A DNA stretch of 64,000 nt from Proteobacteria bacterium 005FR1 (GCA_026192395.1 WACF01000001.1:3160309-3224308), one strand, 5' to 3'. Shown: positions 17,038 to 25,828, numbered from the stretch's first letter. The notes: generated from the sequence alone by a model not told the origin. A program made the numbers and translations.

Positions 17038-19236
17038 CTATTCCGCTGTCTGGATCAGCCCGCGACGTTCCAGCAGGGGTCGCACATCGGGCTCGGCACC
17101 GCGGAAGTTTTTGAACAGGATTAGAGCCTCTTCGCTTCCACCGCGGGACAACAAGGTTTCGCGAAAGTGATCGCCATTTTCGCGGCTCAATCCGCCGTTC
17201 TCCTTGAACCATTCCACCGAGTCTGCGTCGAGCACCTCACTCCAGATGTAGGAATAGTAGCCAGCCGCATAGCCGCCCATGATATGGGAGAAATAGGTGC
17301 TGCTGTAACGGGGTGGCACCGTTGCCGAATCAAAGCCCGCCTGCTTCAAAGCTCGGGTTTCAAAGGCGGCAACGTCCTCGGCGGATGGCACTTGTTGCGC
17401 TTGCAGCTGGTGCCAGCGTTGGTCAATCAATGATGCCGCCAGGTACTCCGTGGTGGCAAAACCCTGATTGAATTTTTGGGTAGCCAGAACCTTGTCGAGC
17501 AGTTCGCTCGGCATGGCCTCTCCGGTTTGGTAATGCACGGCGTAGTTTTTCAGAACCTCGGGCCAGGTTGCCCACATTTCATTAACCTGCGATGGATATT
17601 CCACAAAATCCCTGGGCACCGCAGTACCTGAGAAAGAGGGGTAGGTCACATCACTGAACATGCCGTGCAGCGCGTGACCAAATTCGTGAAACAACGTGGT
17701 CACCTCGTCAAAGGTGAGCAAGGTTGGCTCGCCGGCAGGCGGCTTGGGCACGTTCAGGTGGTTGGCCACCACCGGCTGCGTGTTCAACAATTTGGATTGC
17801 GATACATAGGCATTCATCCAGGCGCCGCCACGCTTTGAAGGGCGCGCGTAAAAATCGGCGATGAACACCGCGAGTTGGGAGCCATCCGCATCGAACACAT
17901 CAAAGACGCGAACGTCATCGTGGTAGACGGGCAGGTCCGTGCGCTCTTTGAAACTCAAGCCCCACAGCTTGTGGGCGGCAAAAAACACCCCTTTCTCGAG
18001 CACATTGTTGAGTTCGAAATAGGGCCGCAGCTGTGCCGCATCGAAATCGTAACGGGCGCGGCGAAGTTTCTCGGTGTAATAAGCCCAATCCCACGGCGCC
18101 AGCTGAAAATCGCCGCCTTCTGCATCTATCATCTGTTGCAGAGCCTGGGCCTCCTGCTTGGCGTTGGCAACGGCGGGCGGAATCAGGGATTCCAGGCGCT
18201 CGTTGACGGCGGCCACGGTTTGCGCGGTTTGATTTTCCAGGGCGTAATCGGCGTGAGTGTCGTAGCCCAGCAGCTTCGCCCTTTCCGCCCGCAACTTCAT
18301 TATGCGAACGAGAACCTGTCGATTGTCGAATTCGCCTCCACGGCTGCCGCGCGCGAGCGATGCATTGTGAATACGTTCGCGCAAGGCGCGATTGTGCAAA
18401 GATGCAAGCGGCGGTTGATCACTGGTGTTCAACAAGGGAATGACAAACTTGCCGGCAAGCCCTCGCTCGGCGGCCTTGTCGCCAGCGGCCTTAATCTCGC
18501 TTTCGGACCAACCCGCCAGCTCTTCGCGGCTGTCCACGATCACGGCGGAGGCGTTGACTTCCTTCAACACGTTCTGGCTGAAGGTGGTTTGCAATTCAGC
18601 CAACTCGCCGTTCAATGCCCGTAGGCGTTCTTTCTCAGGCTCATCCAATTGCGCTCCGGCACGAACAAAGCTTTGATACGTTTCTTCGATCAAGCGGCCG
18701 GTTTCCCTGTCCGCGTCCAACTTGTCCCTGCTGTCGTAAAGTGTTTTCACTCGTTCGAATAATTTTGCATTGAGCAGGATCTTGTCCCGGTGGGCAGCGA
18801 GCTTGGGCGCCATCTCGGACTGAATGGCTTCCAGGTCGTCATTGGTGTGGGCCGAGGTCAAGGCGTAAAACACGGAGCTCACGCGACTCAATATTGCGCC
18901 CGCCCGCTCCATGGCCACCAGGGTATTTTCCACGGTCGGGGATTCACCCTGGTTGGCGATAGCTTCCATCTCGGCCAGCTCTTGTTCCATCCCGCGCTCA
19001 AAGGCCGGACGATAATGATCAACGTCGATCTTATCGAAAGGCGGGTACTGAAAAGTTAAGGTGCTGGGCGAAAAAAACGGGTTGTCAGTCGTGGTCACGG
19101 TGGTCGCTTTCATGGCAGTGGCGGGGTTGTCCGCGCTTTTGGCACATGCAATCAGGGCAAAGGCCATAACCGCCAAAGGGATAAATTTCATTCGATGCAG
19201 CGACTTTCGAGGGGCAGCAGTGATAGCAGGCTTCAT
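17038..19236 (-). CDS. dcp: M3 family metallopeptidase, lipoprotein (dipeptidyl carboxypeptidase-like)
   Basis: A 732-residue oligopeptidase. The zinc site is in L-F-H-E-F-G-H-A-L-H-G-M, and the downstream G-T-A-V-P-R-D-F-V-E-Y-P-S-Q block places it in the Dcp/OpdA branch of M3. The N-terminus ends in a lipobox (A-L-I-A-C, C31), so it should be a lipid-anchored envelope enzyme, unlike the mainly cytoplasmic E. coli Dcp. The ATG at 19236 has GGAGAG eight bases upstream; an ATG at 19191 would give a shorter, equally good lipoprotein signal. It cleaves short peptides, Dcp removing C-terminal dipeptides. Monocistronic, ending at a shared hairpin. Confidence 0.9.
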   Translation of the reverse strand: MKPAITAAPRKSLHRMKFIPLAVMAFALIACAKSADNPATAMKATTVTTTDNPFFSPSTLTFQYPPFDKIDVDHYRPAFERGMEQELAEMEAIANQGESPTVENTLVAMERAGAILSRVSSVFYALTSAHTNDDLEAIQSEMAPKLAAHRDKILLNAKLFERVKTLYDSRDKLDADRETGRLIEETYQSFVRAGAQLDEPEKERLRALNGELAELQTTFSQNVLKEVNASAVIVDSREELAGWSESEIKAAGDKAAERGLAGKFVIPLLNTSDQPPLASLHNRALRERIHNASLARGSRGGEFDNRQVLVRIMKLRAERAKLLGYDTHADYALENQTAQTVAAVNERLESLIPPAVANAKQEAQALQQMIDAEGGDFQLAPWDWAYYTEKLRRARYDFDAAQLRPYFELNNVLEKGVFFAAHKLWGLSFKERTDLPVYHDDVRVFDVFDADGSQLAVFIADFYARPSKRGGAWMNAYVSQSKLLNTQPVVANHLNVPKPPAGEPTLLTFDEVTTLFHEFGHALHGMFSDVTYPSFSGTAVPRDFVEYPSQVNEMWATWPEVLKNYAVHYQTGEAMPSELLDKVLATQKFNQGFATTEYLAASLIDQRWHQLQAQQVPSAEDVAAFETRALKQAGFDSATVPPRYSSTYFSHIMGGYAAGYYSYIWSEVLDADSVEWFKENGGLSRENGDHFRETLLSRGGSEEALILFKNFRGAEPDVRPLLERRGLIQTAE

Positions 19237-19564
19237 GGGTAGAGCTCTCCAAGCGGAATCTTGGCAATTATACGGGGAATTTCTGCGCTGGCGCATGGAG
19301 CGCAAGTGTTCATGTAACAGATTATTATGGTTTAAGCTCGACAAGCGAGCTGGAGCATACAGACGCCTTGCGGCCCTGATGGTTCCTCGATGCGGCGGTT
19401 CTCGCCGCTCATTGACAGCATGACCAACAGCTCAGCCTCACCAGTATGGGAGCTCTCTGCGAGCACTCGCTGGGCCAGTTGCCGGTGATCTGGTATGAAC
19501 ATCGCAGCCAGTGCCTTTCCTTAGAGCATGCAGACATACCAGAAGCAATCAGGGAGGAAGCCCC
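19237..19564. other. Divergent intergenic region, peptidase / DUF2795
   Basis: 328 bases that must contain the promoters of the M3 peptidase and of the third DUF2795 gene. I see no further gene, repeat or clear promoter box. Confidence 0.4.
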
Positions 19565-19771
19565 ATGGCAAACAGCAAATCCGTGAGCCCCGTTGAGGTG
19601 GAGAAGTACGTCGCTGGCATCAACTTTCCGGTCAACAAGAACCAGCTGGTCGATCATGCGCGAGAGAAAGGTGCCCCCAAGGAAGTGCTCGACTTCATGA
19701 GCGATTTTCCCGAGCGGGATTATGTGAGTGCGGCGGATGTGGCGAAGGGGGTTGGGCAGGTCCGGCACTGA
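19565..19771 (+). CDS. DUF2795 domain small protein
   Basis: A 68-residue protein from the ATG at 19565, with GGGAGG just upstream. It reads S-P-V-E-V-E-K-Y-V-A-G-I-N-F-P-V-N-K, then E-K-G-A-P-K-E-V-L-D-F-M and E-R-D-Y-V-S-A-A-D-V, the standard three parts of DUF2795. It is the third copy in about 5 kb and is clearly related to those at 14320 and 14675, but differs enough to be an old paralogue. It lies alone between the M3 peptidase and amt. Function unknown. Confidence 0.85.
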   Translation: MANSKSVSPVEVEKYVAGINFPVNKNQLVDHAREKGAPKEVLDFMSDFPERDYVSAADVAKGVGQVRH

Positions 19772-19811
19772 CCGATCAGTTCCTGGTACGCGTCTCCTGA
19801 TTCTATTCGCG

Positions 19812-19857
19812 GGCGATCCCGGCACAGGATCTCGGTGCCAGGATCGTCCGGTGTTTT
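19812..19857 (+). terminator. Terminator-like hairpin after DUF2795
   Basis: GGCGATCCCGGCAC pairs with GTGCCAGGATCGTC across a 9-base loop, with two G-U pairs, and is followed by GTTTT. It lies 40 bases after the DUF2795 stop. Confidence 0.6.
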
Positions 19858-19964
19858 CCCTCGTTCATAGCTTCCCCAAAAACCAGCGGAACACCGCTTG
19901 CTGCAACCTCCTCACAGATGTGCTGGAGATTCGACAGGGACCACACTCTCGTGAGGCGAGCGAT

Positions 19965-21167
19965 CTACTTGAGCGTCTCGTAGGGTGTGGTGGCGCTGAT
20001 TCGGTGGATGCTCAGGTCGGCGCCGTCGAATTCCTGCTCATCATTGAGACGCAGGCCGACAGTGAGTTTCAGCAGACCGTAAACCGAAAACCCGCCAAGC
20101 GCCGCGAAGCTAACGCCGATCAGCGTGCCCATCAGCTGGGAAAGAAAACTTACTCCACCCATCCCGCCAAGCGCCTCGAGACCAAAGATTCCGGCGCCGA
20201 TTCCGCCCCACGCGCCGCACAAGCCGTGCAACGGCCACACACCGAGCACGTCGTCGATCTTGAGGCGGTTCTGGGTGAGTGTGAACATCCAGACGAACAG
20301 AGCACCGGCTATGCCGCCCACAGCCAGTGCGCCGATCGGGTGCATCAGGTCGGAGCCGGCGCAGACCGCCACCAGACCGGCCAGCGGACCATTGTGAATG
20401 AAGCCGGGGTCGTTCTTGCCCGCGATCAACGCGGCGAGGGTGCCGCCCACCATGGCCATCAGTGAATTCAGAGCGACCAGGCCGCTGATGCCTTCGACCT
20501 TTTGCGCCGACATCACGTTGAAACCGAACCAGCCGACGGTGAGAACCCAGGCGCCCAGCGCAAGAAAAGGAATGCTCGAAGGCGGATGAGAGAACATGCG
20601 ACCGTCGCGACCGTAGCGACCCCGACGCGGTCCGAGCAGCAGCACCGCGCCCAGCGCAAGCCAGCCACCCACGCCGTGCACGACCACCGAACCGGCGAAA
20701 TCGTGGAAGGGCGCACCAAAGACTTGCTCAAGCCAGCTTTGGAAACCGAAGTTGTTGTTCCAAACCATGCCTTCGAAGAAGGGGTAGACCAGCGCGACGA
20801 GAAGCGCAGTGGCTACCAGCTGCGGATAAAACCGGGCCCGTTCCGCAATGCCGCCCGAGATGATCGCGGGTATCGCCGCGGCGAAGGTCAGCAAGAAAAA
20901 GAACTTCACCAGTTCATAGCCGTTGTCAGCGCTCAGCACTTCGGCGCTGCTGTAAAAGCTGATGCCATAGGCGACGGAGTAGCCTACAAAGAAGTAGGCG
21001 AGAGTAGAGACAGAAAAGTCGGTGATGATTTTCACCAGGGCGTTTACCTGGTTCTTGCTGCGCACGGTGCCGACCTCGAGAAAGGCAAAGCCCGCGTGCA
21101 TGGCCAGAACCATGGCAGCCCCAATCAGAAGGAAAAAGACATCGACGCCGATGTTGGTGGATTGCAT
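19965..21167 (-). CDS. amt: Ammonium transporter, Amt family
   Basis: A 400-residue channel with about eleven membrane helices. It conducts NH4+/NH3 across the inner membrane. The twin pore histidines are H164 (V-V-V-H-G-V-G-G-W) and H314 (W-P-L-H-G-L-C-G-A), spaced 150 apart as in E. coli AmtB (168 and 318). The D-F-A-G-S stretch carries the structural aspartate. There is no cleaved signal peptide; the N-terminus already opens with a helix. No glnK (PII) gene is attached, though amt and glnK are usually adjacent. Upstream DNA contains two NtrC-type sites and a sigma-54-type promoter, so expression should rise under nitrogen limitation. Confidence 0.95.
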   Translation of the reverse strand: MQSTNIGVDVFFLLIGAAMVLAMHAGFAFLEVGTVRSKNQVNALVKIITDFSVSTLAYFFVGYSVAYGISFYSSAEVLSADNGYELVKFFFLLTFAAAIPAIISGGIAERARFYPQLVATALLVALVYPFFEGMVWNNNFGFQSWLEQVFGAPFHDFAGSVVVHGVGGWLALGAVLLLGPRRGRYGRDGRMFSHPPSSIPFLALGAWVLTVGWFGFNVMSAQKVEGISGLVALNSLMAMVGGTLAALIAGKNDPGFIHNGPLAGLVAVCAGSDLMHPIGALAVGGIAGALFVWMFTLTQNRLKIDDVLGVWPLHGLCGAWGGIGAGIFGLEALGGMGGVSFLSQLMGTLIGVSFAALGGFSVYGLLKLTVGLRLNDEQEFDGADLSIHRISATTPYETLK

Positions 21168-21201
21168 GGTGAATACTCGCGTTACGTTTTATTGGGCGCC
21201 A

Positions 21202-21217
21202 AGCACAAACTGTGCCC
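21202..21217 (-). promoter_or_regulatory. Candidate sigma-54 promoter for amt
   Basis: Read on the minus strand the site is GGGCACAGTTTGTGCT. The essential GG and GC pairs have the correct spacing and most other positions fit TGGCAC-N5-TTGC; the mismatches are the first base and the first T of the -12 box. The implied start point is about 24 bases before the amt ATG. Confidence 0.7.
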
Positions 21218-21280
21218 TGAAATAAACCGTCGCCATTTCAAAGGCTTAGCTCGCGCATGCACTCGGAAAGCGCGTACAGC

Positions 21281-21297
21281 TGCACTCCGATGGTGCT
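21281..21297. promoter_or_regulatory. NtrC (NRI) binding site, amt-proximal
   Basis: TGCACTCCGATGGTGCT matches the NtrC consensus TGCAC-Y-N5-R-GTGCA except for the last base. It is centred about 98 bp upstream of the predicted amt start point. Confidence 0.72.
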
Positions 21298-21312
21298 GCA
21301 CCGTTGCGCTGC

Positions 21313-21327
21313 GCACAAAAGCCGTGC
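21313..21327. promoter_or_regulatory. NtrC (NRI) binding site, amt-distal
   Basis: A perfect GCAC-N7-GTGC core lies 31 bp (three helical turns) from the proximal site. Paired sites on one face of the helix are the usual NtrC enhancer layout. Confidence 0.68.
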
Positions 21328-21549
21328 ACGCGCTTGTCGAAGATGGTGCAGGGGCACTTCAGCGGCGTACTGCATGACTCAGACTTTTCCCTGTGGCGCT
21401 TGCCGAACCGGGCTGCCGCCACAGAATGCTTGTCTACTTAACTGTCCAACACCGTCGGACGGATTCAGGACCGCCAGTGCATGTTCATCAGTGGCATAGC
21501 GCTCGCATTTCAATTCCTCCTCACAGCGTCCTGAATACGGGAGGCGCTT

Positions 21550-22581
21550 ATGTCCAAGCAATCAGCCGGCGCCTGGGTTGTCGCGGCGACGGATTATCCG
21601 GCAGTCGGCCCCGACGCCGACAAGCTCCGCCACCTCTTGCGTTATGCCATCCTCGCCCCTTCCAGCCACAACACCCAACCCTGGTTGTTCCGGGTTGCGG
21701 GAAACCATGTCGACGTCATCGCCGATCGATCACGAGCACTGCCGGTGGTCGATCCGCGGGATCGGGAACTGGTCATCTCCTGTGGCGCAGCTCTCGGCGT
21801 GATGCGCACCTGCCTGCGTCACTTTGGGTCCTCAGGTGATATCGAGCTTTTTCCGAACGGGGATGGTTCAGACCTCTTGGCGAGGGTTGGGCTCGGGCAG
21901 CCCCATGAGCCAGCAGCAGCGGATCATGCGCGCTTCGACGCGATTACTCGAAGAAGGTCGACTCGCCGCAAGTTTAAGGAGGAAGCACTTCCTCCCGGCT
22001 TGGCAGACGAGCTGCAGGAGCTCGCCGAGGCCGATGGAATTGAGCTCGTGCTTATCACCGGCGCGGAAATGAAACGGAACATCGCCGGGCTGATTGCTGA
22101 GGCCGATCGCGAACAGTACCGAAATCCCGACTTTCGGAAAGAGCTCGCTCGCTGGCTGCATTCGCGACGCTCCTCATCGCACGACGGTATGTCACTCGCT
22201 TCCTACGGTGCGCCCGATATTTTGTCTGGCATGGCCCGCTCGATCATCCGGACCTTTGACGTGGGAGGTGGAGTCGCAGCCAGCGACCAGCAGATTGCCG
22301 CTGGCTCGCCGGCACTCATTGTGATTGCAACTGCCCAGGACGAACCGCACGACTGGATTGCGGCTGGTCTCATGCACATGACAGCCCTGCTGGCTGTTAC
22401 CGCGCGCGGACTGACAGCAGACTATCTCAATCAGCCAATCGAAGTCGCCACTATGCGGCCCCGGTTGAGATCACTGCTAGGCGTTTCCGGGCATCCACAA
22501 CTGCTGTTCCGCATTGGCCGAGGACCTGAGGTTGCGCCGGCTGTCCGCCGTCCTCTGGAGGAGGTGCTTTTGGGTCGATGA
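21550..22581 (+). CDS. Nitroreductase-fold protein, Acg family
   Basis: A 343-residue protein starting at the ATG behind GGGAGG. It has the Acg-type twin nitroreductase arrangement: L-L-R-Y-A-I-L-A-P-S-S-H-N-T-Q-P-W near the N-terminus, R-R-S-T-R-R-K-F in the middle (start of the second half) and G-L-T-A-D-Y-L-N-Q-P-I-E towards the end. Related proteins bind FMN or sequester it and are linked to stress or dormancy in mycobacteria. No nitroreductase activity is implied by sequence alone. It is divergent from amt and shares the NtrC-bearing intergenic region, although the sites are nearer to amt's promoter. Confidence 0.88.
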   Translation: MSKQSAGAWVVAATDYPAVGPDADKLRHLLRYAILAPSSHNTQPWLFRVAGNHVDVIADRSRALPVVDPRDRELVISCGAALGVMRTCLRHFGSSGDIELFPNGDGSDLLARVGLGQPHEPAAADHARFDAITRRRSTRRKFKEEALPPGLADELQELAEADGIELVLITGAEMKRNIAGLIAEADREQYRNPDFRKELARWLHSRRSSSHDGMSLASYGAPDILSGMARSIIRTFDVGGGVAASDQQIAAGSPALIVIATAQDEPHDWIAAGLMHMTALLAVTARGLTADYLNQPIEVATMRPRLRSLLGVSGHPQLLFRIGRGPEVAPAVRRPLEEVLLGR

Positions 22582-22608
22582 TCGGAGGATTTTTCGGAAG
22601 CGGCAGAT

Positions 22609-22651
22609 AAGAGGAGAGGAAAAGAAGAGAGGAGAGGAAAAAGGAAAAGAG
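22609..22651. repeat. 43-nt pure purine tract with internal repeat
   Basis: Forty-three consecutive A/G bases between convergent genes, containing two near-identical copies of AGAGGAGAGGAAAA. It follows the nitroreductase-like gene and faces the end of the next gene on the other strand. Confidence 0.85.
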
Positions 22652-22693
22652 CGGAAGGTGGCGATCAACATCGACCACCTTCGCTTTGGAAAT

Positions 22694-23503
22694 CTACTTG
22701 CCCGCGCCCTTGCGAAGGTGCCCGTAAAGCAACTCCTCCACAAACTCCACGCATTTGAAATCCAGCAACTGCATGCTCTTGTCGAGACGACGGTACAGGG
22801 GCATGCTGATTTTCCAGGGCCTTGAGAAAACTTCCGGATCGGTGAGGGTCGCTTCGTACATCAGGACGTTTTCACCCATGGGCGTATAGCGTTCCACTAC
22901 TTCCAGCGCGGCACTGTGGAAATTCCCGGCGCTGTCCAGCCAGGTCTCCGGCATCTGATCGGTGACGCGAATCACCAGCGTGTCGCCTTCCCAGTGGCCG
23001 CGATTGTGACCCATCCAGCTTTCCACCGGTGCTTCCAGATCCGGCTGATCCATGTGCACGATGCGGTCGGCGCCGGCGAATTCATAGGTGATGAGTGTCG
23101 ACTTGGGCCCCATCACAATCTGGAAGGGGTGAGGCAGATAAGTGGCTCGCGGTACGCCGGGCAGGTAGCACTTCACCACCGGATCGCGATCCAGCCAATT
23201 AGCGGCGTTGTCATTGCGGACTGTCAGCGCTTCCGGTTTGTAGGGGATTTTGCCGCCTTCCACCACGCCGAGCCCGCCGGGAATCGCACCGACGGCGCCT
23301 AGTTCGGTGGCCGGACCGGCTTTGGCCATGTGCGGTTCCAGGTTCCAGTGAGCCGAGCCCATGGCCTGCCAGATACCGCTGATGTCGGGCTTGCCGTCGG
23401 CAGTGCGCGGGATATCGGCGCTGACGTTCAGCGCCGCCAGCATGAGGGTCGCGGCGCTCAGGCGGCTGACCGCCTTCTTCAGTGAGTTCAGTTGCATTTT
23501 CAT
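22694..23503 (-). CDS. Secreted protein of unknown function (paralogue of the next gene)
   Basis: A 269-residue protein with a signal peptide (cut near VSA-DI). The mature start D-G-K-P-D-I-S-G-I-W-Q and the later block N-R-G-H-W-E-G-D-T-L-V-I are shared with the gene upstream at 23543-24565 (P-D-L-R-G-V-W-N; S-R-G-Y-W-D-G-D-T-L-V-V). The family is common in some proteobacteria and acidobacteria, but I know of no assigned role; the fold is probably beta-rich. It lies 39 bases downstream of its relative on the same strand and is likely co-transcribed. The ATG has an AGGT ribosome site. Confidence 0.78.
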   Translation of the reverse strand: MKMQLNSLKKAVSRLSAATLMLAALNVSADIPRTADGKPDISGIWQAMGSAHWNLEPHMAKAGPATELGAVGAIPGGLGVVEGGKIPYKPEALTVRNDNAANWLDRDPVVKCYLPGVPRATYLPHPFQIVMGPKSTLITYEFAGADRIVHMDQPDLEAPVESWMGHNRGHWEGDTLVIRVTDQMPETWLDSAGNFHSAALEVVERYTPMGENVLMYEATLTDPEVFSRPWKISMPLYRRLDKSMQLLDFKCVEFVEELLYGHLRKGAGK

Positions 23504-23542
23504 CGCATTACCTGTGATTTGTATGTCGACTTCGTTCGGCGA

Positions 23543-24565
23543 CTATTTGTTTTTTGCTGCCGCATCCGCCTCTTCTTTTCGGGCGCCCTGCAGAATGTTC
23601 ACCATGCCGTAATTGCCTTCGTGACAGGCGTACTCAAACAGCTGCCCGTCCACCGGCACCATGGGCACCAGCACGGTAAAAGGCGCGGTGTAGGTGGTGG
23701 GGTCGTCGATGGTGAACTTGTATTCCACCTGGTCGTCGGCGGTGCGGGTGAAGTACTCGGTCAGTTGCAGGTTGGAGCCGATGCCGGCGCTACCAAAGCT
23801 CTGGGTTTTGTCGGTGAAGTTTCTGGTTTTTACCACCAGCGTATCGCCGTCCCAGTAGCCTCGCGAATCCCCACTCCACTGCTGGATTTCTTCGGGCAGA
23901 TGCGGGCGACCATCGATGGGCACGATGCGCGCGTCGTGAATCATTTCCGTCATGATCACAACGTGCTGTGCGGTCTGAAAAATTTGTACGTTGTTGTTGT
24001 ACATGCTGGGCATGAAGGGTGGCCCGGAGTTGAATCCCATCAGGCAGCGCTCCGAGAGTCCGCGATCTTCCGGGCCATCCTTGCCAACGCCGCCAACGCG
24101 GAAGCGAACCGGACGCTCGCCGGGGGAGTCGGGGCCCAAGCCACCGCGATGGACAACCGCGTCTTTGGTCAGCGCCGGCAATCGACCGTCAGGCGGGTCA
24201 ACAATAAGGGAGGTGCGCAGGTTTTCGCCCTGGGCAAGGCTTTCCACCCATACCTGGTTGTAGCCACCGACGCTGCCGGGGCGTGTCTGACCATCGGTTG
24301 CCTCCCGTTGCGCGACTTCTTCCTCGTGAATCTGCTGCACTTCCTCGCGCGTCAGAAACTGCCGGTCGCCATACTTTTCGGGTCGCTGCAATGGTGTGTT
24401 GGAACTGAAGTTCCAGACGCCGCGCAGATCCGGGTGGCCGAACTCGGTTCGTGGTGCCTGGTAGCTGGTGGCATCACTGGTGGCGGTACTGGCGCATCCA
24501 GAGATTCCAACGGCACCAAGAATGGCGAGCGTCAATGGCAGACGCGCAAAGCCGGGCTTGTTCAT
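23543..24565 (-). CDS. Lipoprotein of unknown function, first gene of a paralogous pair
   Basis: A 340-residue protein with a lipobox (G-I-S-G-C, C24), so it is probably lipid-anchored. After the anchor it has H-P-D-L-R-G-V-W-N-F-S and a coiled segment around E-E-V-Q-Q-I-H-E-E-E-V. The family block S-R-G-Y-W-D-G-D-T-L-V-V follows, with F-T-I-D-D-P and Y-A-C-H-E-G-N-Y near the end. It is about 70 residues longer than its neighbour, mostly in the N-terminal third. The last residues are charged (K-E-E-A-D-A-A-A-K-N-K). The ATG has CAGGAGA upstream. No function can be assigned. Confidence 0.78.
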   Translation of the reverse strand: MNKPGFARLPLTLAILGAVGISGCASTATSDATSYQAPRTEFGHPDLRGVWNFSSNTPLQRPEKYGDRQFLTREEVQQIHEEEVAQREATDGQTRPGSVGGYNQVWVESLAQGENLRTSLIVDPPDGRLPALTKDAVVHRGGLGPDSPGERPVRFRVGGVGKDGPEDRGLSERCLMGFNSGPPFMPSMYNNNVQIFQTAQHVVIMTEMIHDARIVPIDGRPHLPEEIQQWSGDSRGYWDGDTLVVKTRNFTDKTQSFGSAGIGSNLQLTEYFTRTADDQVEYKFTIDDPTTYTAPFTVLVPMVPVDGQLFEYACHEGNYGMVNILQGARKEEADAAAKNK

Positions 24566-24865
24566 GGCAGTCTCCTGTTGTTATCTGTCGGCGGAGAATA
24601 TCAAGGAATGTCGGGGCGAAGGGTTTAGAAAGGTTGGGGTGGTTGCGGGCGGCCAGCGCACGAAGACTGGCGGGAAAGTTCTGGTCCATTTTGCCCGTGA
24701 CTGCTGTCTGATTCGGCCGAATGACGGCGGGGTAAAGGGGGAGGTTCTGAACCGATCGCGCGGCAAACTTATTTTTTATCCGACCGATGGCGTTGTTGTC
24801 GGGCTGGCTTATACTGCTGCCAATCACCCTCCGCCGTGACACTTCCGCTGCAAGAATTTCCCCTT
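24566..24865. other. Divergent intergenic region
   Basis: 300 bases between the lipoprotein gene and the DD-carboxypeptidase gene. A TATACT box lies about 55 bases before the carboxypeptidase ATG but lacks a good -35 partner. No gene is supported here. Confidence 0.4.
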
Positions 24866-25714
24866 ATGATCCGCCGCTTCTGTTTGGTGTCGTTTCTGGC
24901 GTTCGCCATTTTCTGCAATGCAGGAGCTCTTTACGCCGCCGCGTTGCCGGCACTCAAGTCACCGAGTTATGTATTGATAGACGCAGGCAATGGTAGCGTT
25001 CTGACCGAGCGCGATGCCGATAGCCGCATGGAACCGGCAAGCCTCACCAAGCTGATGACTGCCTATATCGTCTTCGACGAGCTCGAGAATGAGCGGCTGC
25101 GCCTGGACGATCTCGTAACGGTGTCCGAGAGGGCCTGGCGTATGCCCGGTTCCAGAACCTTTCTTGAGCCGCGCAGCCGGGTTCCGGTCGAAGCCTTGCT
25201 AAAAGGGCTGATCGTCCAGTCGGGCAATGACGCGGCGATTGCATTGGCCGAACATATCGCCGGCAGTGAGGCCGCCTTCGTGCGACTGATGAATGAGCAC
25301 GCCGAAGCGCTCGGGATGACCAACACGCACTTCCTCAATCCACATGGATTGCCCAGGAACGGGCATTACAGCAGTGCACGGGATCTGGCGTTGCTTGCCG
25401 TCGCGCGGCTGCAAAGATTCCCCGCCTACAGCGCGCTGTTTGCGATGCGTGACTTCACCTGGAACAACATCAACCAGCTCAACCGCAACCGGCTGTTGTG
25501 GAGAGACCCCTCCGTGAACGGACTCAAAACCGGCTATACCGCGCGGGCGCGCTACTGCCAGGCGGCATCGGCGGAGCGCGACGGGGTACGACTGATTGCG
25601 GTTTTGCTCGGGGCGCCGACGCCCGGCGATCGTACTCGCGAGGCTCAAGCTCTTCTGGACTACGGATTCAGCGTCGGCGGCGGGGCGGGATGTGCGCACT
25701 GTTCGGCCAATTAG
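24866..25714 (+). CDS. D-alanyl-D-alanine carboxypeptidase, S11 family, short form
   Basis: A 282-residue periplasmic enzyme with a signal peptide (cut near LYA-AA). The active-site motifs are S59-L-T-K62, S119-G-N121 and K221-T-G, correctly spaced for PBP5/6-type enzymes that trim the terminal D-Ala of peptidoglycan pentapeptides. It ends soon after the catalytic domain with G-C-A-H-C-S-A-N and lacks the C-terminal beta domain and amphipathic membrane anchor of PBP5 (about 390 residues), so it is probably soluble. I prefer the ATG at 24866 to an in-frame GTG 30 bases earlier. A peptidoglycan synthase gene follows 114 bases later on the same strand. Confidence 0.9.
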   Translation: MIRRFCLVSFLAFAIFCNAGALYAAALPALKSPSYVLIDAGNGSVLTERDADSRMEPASLTKLMTAYIVFDELENERLRLDDLVTVSERAWRMPGSRTFLEPRSRVPVEALLKGLIVQSGNDAAIALAEHIAGSEAAFVRLMNEHAEALGMTNTHFLNPHGLPRNGHYSSARDLALLAVARLQRFPAYSALFAMRDFTWNNINQLNRNRLLWRDPSVNGLKTGYTARARYCQAASAERDGVRLIAVLLGAPTPGDRTREAQALLDYGFSVGGGAGCAHCSAN

Positions 25715-25828
25715 CCCGGCAGGGTCTGTGTCAGCTTCTATACTTGCTGCCGCCAACGGCGCGTCACGGCCGTTGGCGGGCCATGCGCCAGGCATTTCCT
25801 GGTTTGTTCGGGCAATCTTCGAGTCGCT

